This document shows, piece by piece, positions 60,609-64,000 of a stretch of 64,000 nucleotides of DNA. Position 1 is the stretch's first letter. Every line of letters starts with the position of its first letter. The notes under the pieces were generated by a model. That model had not been told where the DNA came from. It saw only the letters and a program-made list of their open reading frames with translations, and searched no databases. The stretch comes from Dioscorea cayenensis subsp. rotundata. Its lineage: Eukaryota > Streptophyta > Magnoliopsida > Dioscoreales > Dioscoreaceae. A program made the position numbers and the translations under genes. The stretch covers positions 17,380,100-17,444,099 of the forward strand of contig NC_052473.1 in NCBI RefSeq assembly GCF_009730915.1, given 5' to 3'.

Positions 60609-62544
60609 ATGGGGACGACGTTGTACTGCTCCTGCGCGTCTCCGGCGGCCGTGCCGCCGTCGCTCATCGTCCGCCGTCGCTCCGGTGGGACGGGATGGGC
60701 GGTCTTCTCTCCTTCTATGAAGTCCGTGAAGGCTCCGAGCCTAGTGGTCAGGGCATCGATAGTGGATTCGCATGAGAGCTCCTCGGATTTCGCCAAGCGG
60801 ATGGAGCAGGCCTGGCTCATCTCCCAAGTTCGCCCTTTTCGTTCTTATCTTCTTTTATCTGTTTTTGATTCTGAAGATTGTACTCGGATTGGGTTTGATT
60901 AGATAGTGATTGATTTTTTCTCAGTTTTTGATGGATTTCAGCTGATGTGAAAGCTTGAGTTTTGTTGGTTTATTGTGTTTTGTGTTGATTCATGTCTATG
61001 ATTTTGATTATTTGTGATTTTGATTGGTTTGGTTTTAGGTCCTTTGTTCCTAGTGTGATCGAATTTGGTGTGCTAGGTTTTGTAATTTCGGCATTCCTGT
61101 GCATCGTTCAATAGAAAGGTGCTAACTTTGTCAATAGAAAGTTGTGGGATTCTTGCTGCAGCAATGAGAAAATGACTTTTTTTTTGTTAATGAATAGGAA
61201 ATTTAGACAGCGCTGATAGTGATGCTGATCGAAATTTAATAGAACTCCAGTAAAGCTCTAACGCTTACATAGCTTAGAGCAAATTATGGGATTCATCAGA
61301 GTTCTTGATTCTTTGTTGGTTTTGAAACCTATGTTAGTTGCTTCTATCTCTTAATTTTTTTCTACTCCATTTGGTGGATGTTAATGTATCCCATTTCATA
61401 CTATGAGTGAATGGGCAGGTAGGTTGAAGATGAGATTGTTTGCGAGTAATTTGTTCTTGGAGCAGGGCTGTGTTTGCAGGATTTTTTTTTGGGTGAATAA
61501 TGTGAATCTGAGTTGTGGTACCATTCCACAACATCTATTCTTAAAAATAAACTGAGCCTGATAATCGATGGGTAGCTTAGCTTGAATTATATTTCAATTT
61601 TTTCTTTAAGCTTGTTCTTGGATTTTATTGGATCTAATCTCACTTTGGTCAAAATATTTGTCATAAATGAATGATTGTCGCTTCGATGTTTAAGTCGAGC
61701 AGCAGAGGACACAATTGAATGATTGTTGCTTGTCTGAAACTTCGTGTTCGTTTTATGTACTTTGAGATTTGAAGATTTGATTGTTTGGCAAATGACTTGA
61801 TCATATACTATGAACTGGCATAACATCTGACGCATAAGATCTTAATTCTTTCAGTTGAATTTGCTTCATTTTTTATGCTGTTGCAAGCTAACATACATTG
61901 GGTTGCAGTATTTGGTATATAAATGTAATTAGAACAACAAAGTTTTCCAGAACCTGATCAGTTGTCTTCCTTTTCTCAAGATTTGTTTTCTAAGTTTCCG
62001 AGAAACCTATATGTTTATCTTCTGGTTATGTCTTGATATGCTGATATCATTCCATATGCATTGGTACATAGAATTTATTACAAACTTTTTACACTGATCA
62101 TCTGATTTCCAGCATCCTCATGGACCCATAAGTGAACTAGTGAATATCTAAATGTATTCCGTTTTTTACATATGATTGATGTTACTAAGATTTTTTAAAC
62201 ATGCAATCGAACAGCAACCAGGGCCGGTCGCTTGTTCTTCTTGTGAATCAAATGGATATGTCGAGTGCAAATGGTGTCGAGGCACAGGTTTCTTCATCCT
62301 CGGCAACAATTTGCTGTGTGAAGTACCCTCAAGGAACACTACTTGTGTCATATGTGCAGGGAAGGTAGCGCTGATCCAATCATAATCCCCTCACATTTCA
62401 AATACAGCTTTAATCGTAATTAACTTTTCATCTCTTTTACTTTTATAGGGTTCTGCATGTTGTCCCGATTGCAAAGGCACAGGTTTTCGCGCGAAATGGT
62501 TGGGCGATCCACCACCACCGCCACCTCCTCCTACTCACCAGTGA
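60609..62544 (+). CDS. Plastid-type DnaJ cysteine-rich zinc-domain protein, 3 exons
   Basis: Exons 60609-60827, 62215-62364 and 62449-62544, all phase 0 with GT-AG introns, encode 154 residues. Residues 1-50 are rich in Ser, Ala, Val and Arg with few acids, as in a chloroplast transit peptide. The conserved block FAKRMEQAWLISQQPGPV leads into four zinc-binding CxxC units: CSSCESNG, CKWCRGTG, CVICAGKG and CPDCKGTG. This is the DnaJ cysteine-rich fold without the J domain, as in plant BSD2, LQY1 and relatives that assist assembly or redox repair of plastid complexes. It resembles a separate, less studied plant family (ending GTGFRAKWLGD) rather than BSD2 or LQY1 themselves. The C-terminus is a run of eight prolines (PPPPPPPPTHQ). 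Specific function unknown. Confidence 0.9.
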
Positions 62545-64000
62545 AGCTTTTTCTATCCTCCCGTATCCTCGTTTTTGGATTGATTTATATTGCCAATATA
62601 AGCTTGCAAATTCACTTTTAGCACTTATATTTACACACACACATATATTTTTGCTTTGATTTATATTTATGAATGAATACTAGATATGTACCACTCAGGC
62701 CTCATTCATTCATATACAAAAAAAAAAAAAATACAGTTTTCAGTTATTCATCATCCTAAATGTCATTTTCTTACTGACTATGAATTTGATGGGTAATATT
62801 CCTGCTTCTCTTTGGTAAATGTTTAGTTTCTAGCTTTTTTTTTTTCTGTGTATATGCCCCTAATAAAAAATAACTTGATAAATGTGTGTATTGAATAGCC
62901 ATATAAGTTTGAGGTTCTTGTAGATATAAATATGTCGAAAACTAAGACAGATATTAGAATTTGATGAACCTTTATCCAATTATTGTTTCATTAGTGATGA
63001 ATTTAAACAGAAATAGGTGGACCATGTCACATAAACATAATATATAGAAAGTGATCTGAAACCAGTTAATCTATTTGTGATTAAAATGACATTCTATTTA
63101 ATGAGAAGAATATAAATAAGATCAACATCCTTTTAGGCTATCATAATCGAATAAAAGATCGATCAAGTGGAGTATAGTTTCATGTTTTCATTTTCATGGG
63201 GCTCACGAAATTTATTTCGCTTTCTTTTATATGGCATGGTCTTCTTGTTTGTACCATTTTGTGTTGTGTTCTTTGAACTATGATTTGTTCAAATTGATAT
63301 TTAAGTCAACAAATGAATGAATACCTTCATTTCATGCCTTAGTTTTCCTCCTCAATGGAAACAATCTTCATATATTGTTGTTGCTAGCCTCATCTATGTT
63401 GTTCTTTTTACTCAACCTTATTCTAAAATATCTATTAATTAGACTTCCTTGAGAGAGGGAGTGATGGGATTGAAAATGTTTTTAAGTTGTAATCATTTAG
63501 AAAACATATTAATATTTTTAAAAATATAATTAATTATTCCTATAGTTTTGATGATGATATATGAGAGAATAGAAATTTCATATATCCTTTGGAAAAGTTT
63601 TATTTCTCATATATAGGTTTATAGTAGTTAATAGTGGATTATTACAATACATAATTAAATTATTTTATAGAAATTTTTTTCCCCTCATCATTTAAATACT
63701 CTTTCTGGTCCTATTTATATATTTACTTTAAAAGTCAGTTAAAATTAGGTGGTTTCTTACATTTATAAAAAATTATACCAAATTTTCAGAATTATTTTTA
63801 TTTAAAGATTTATGAAGATTTTATTAATTTTTCTCTATTTTAATTATATCTTTTATTCCCTGTTTCTAAGTGGTTTATGTTTTTTTAAAATATATTAAAA
63901 ATGTAGAAATACATTAAAAATAAAGGATAAATTTGAAAAAAAAATTTATCTAATGCTTCGTAGATTTTCTAAATGGGTATATGAAAAAAAAACAAGAGAA
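62545..64000. other. 3' flank and AT-rich spacer
   Basis: The 3' untranslated region of the preceding gene, then AT-rich sequence to the window end. No gene, RNA or defined repeat is seen. Confidence 0.5.

Overview
The window is nuclear DNA of a flowering plant. The genes have many introns with GT-AG (and two GC-AG) boundaries. Intergenic DNA is AT-rich and full of MITEs, SINEs, a LINE tail and a decayed Copia element. The protein families are typical of land plants: a plastid MGDG synthase, a VQ protein, a PICKLE-type CHD3 and a ubiquitin-fused RTF2. I cannot name the species from sequence alone. There is no operon logic and no sign of CRISPR, prophage or a gene cluster with a shared pathway; the seven protein genes are independent housekeeping or regulatory loci.

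Layout. 54-1916: a Tourist-like foldback element with a second MITE nested in it, lying directly upstream of a gene. 2034-9311 (+): complete 21-exon gene for gamma-tubulin complex component 2. 10280-11353 (+): RTF2 with an N-terminal ubiquitin-like domain. 16051-16863 (+): intronless CAF1 deadenylase. 16864-25718: repeat-rich spacer with tandem duplications, a MITE, and a 2.5-kb composite element (21597-24105) holding a 0.69-kb tandem duplication. 25719-38655 (+): 5' two-thirds of a PICKLE-like CHD3 remodeller, with three locally damaged exons at 33.6-35.5 kb; no further exons are visible before a 1000-N assembly gap (39105-40104) or beyond it. 42805-47717 (-): complete 8-exon type-A MGDG synthase (MGD1). 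47996-48165: LINE 3' tail with a 12-bp target duplication. 54808-55275 (-): VQ-motif protein. 55556-59639 (+): decayed Copia retrotransposon inserted 281 bp upstream of the VQ start. 60609-62544 (+): small plastid-type protein with a DnaJ-like four-fold CxxC zinc domain.

Gene models were built by hand from reading frame, splice sites and remembered family conservation; for GCP2, MGD1 and the zinc-finger gene every exon length and phase closes exactly. No previously undescribed system was found. The most useful observations are precisely delimited mobile elements with target duplications, two GC-AG introns (one inside the PICKLE Walker A motif), the local indel cluster in PICKLE, the ubiquitin-like LRLRGG tail in RTF2, and MITE or Copia insertions in two promoters.
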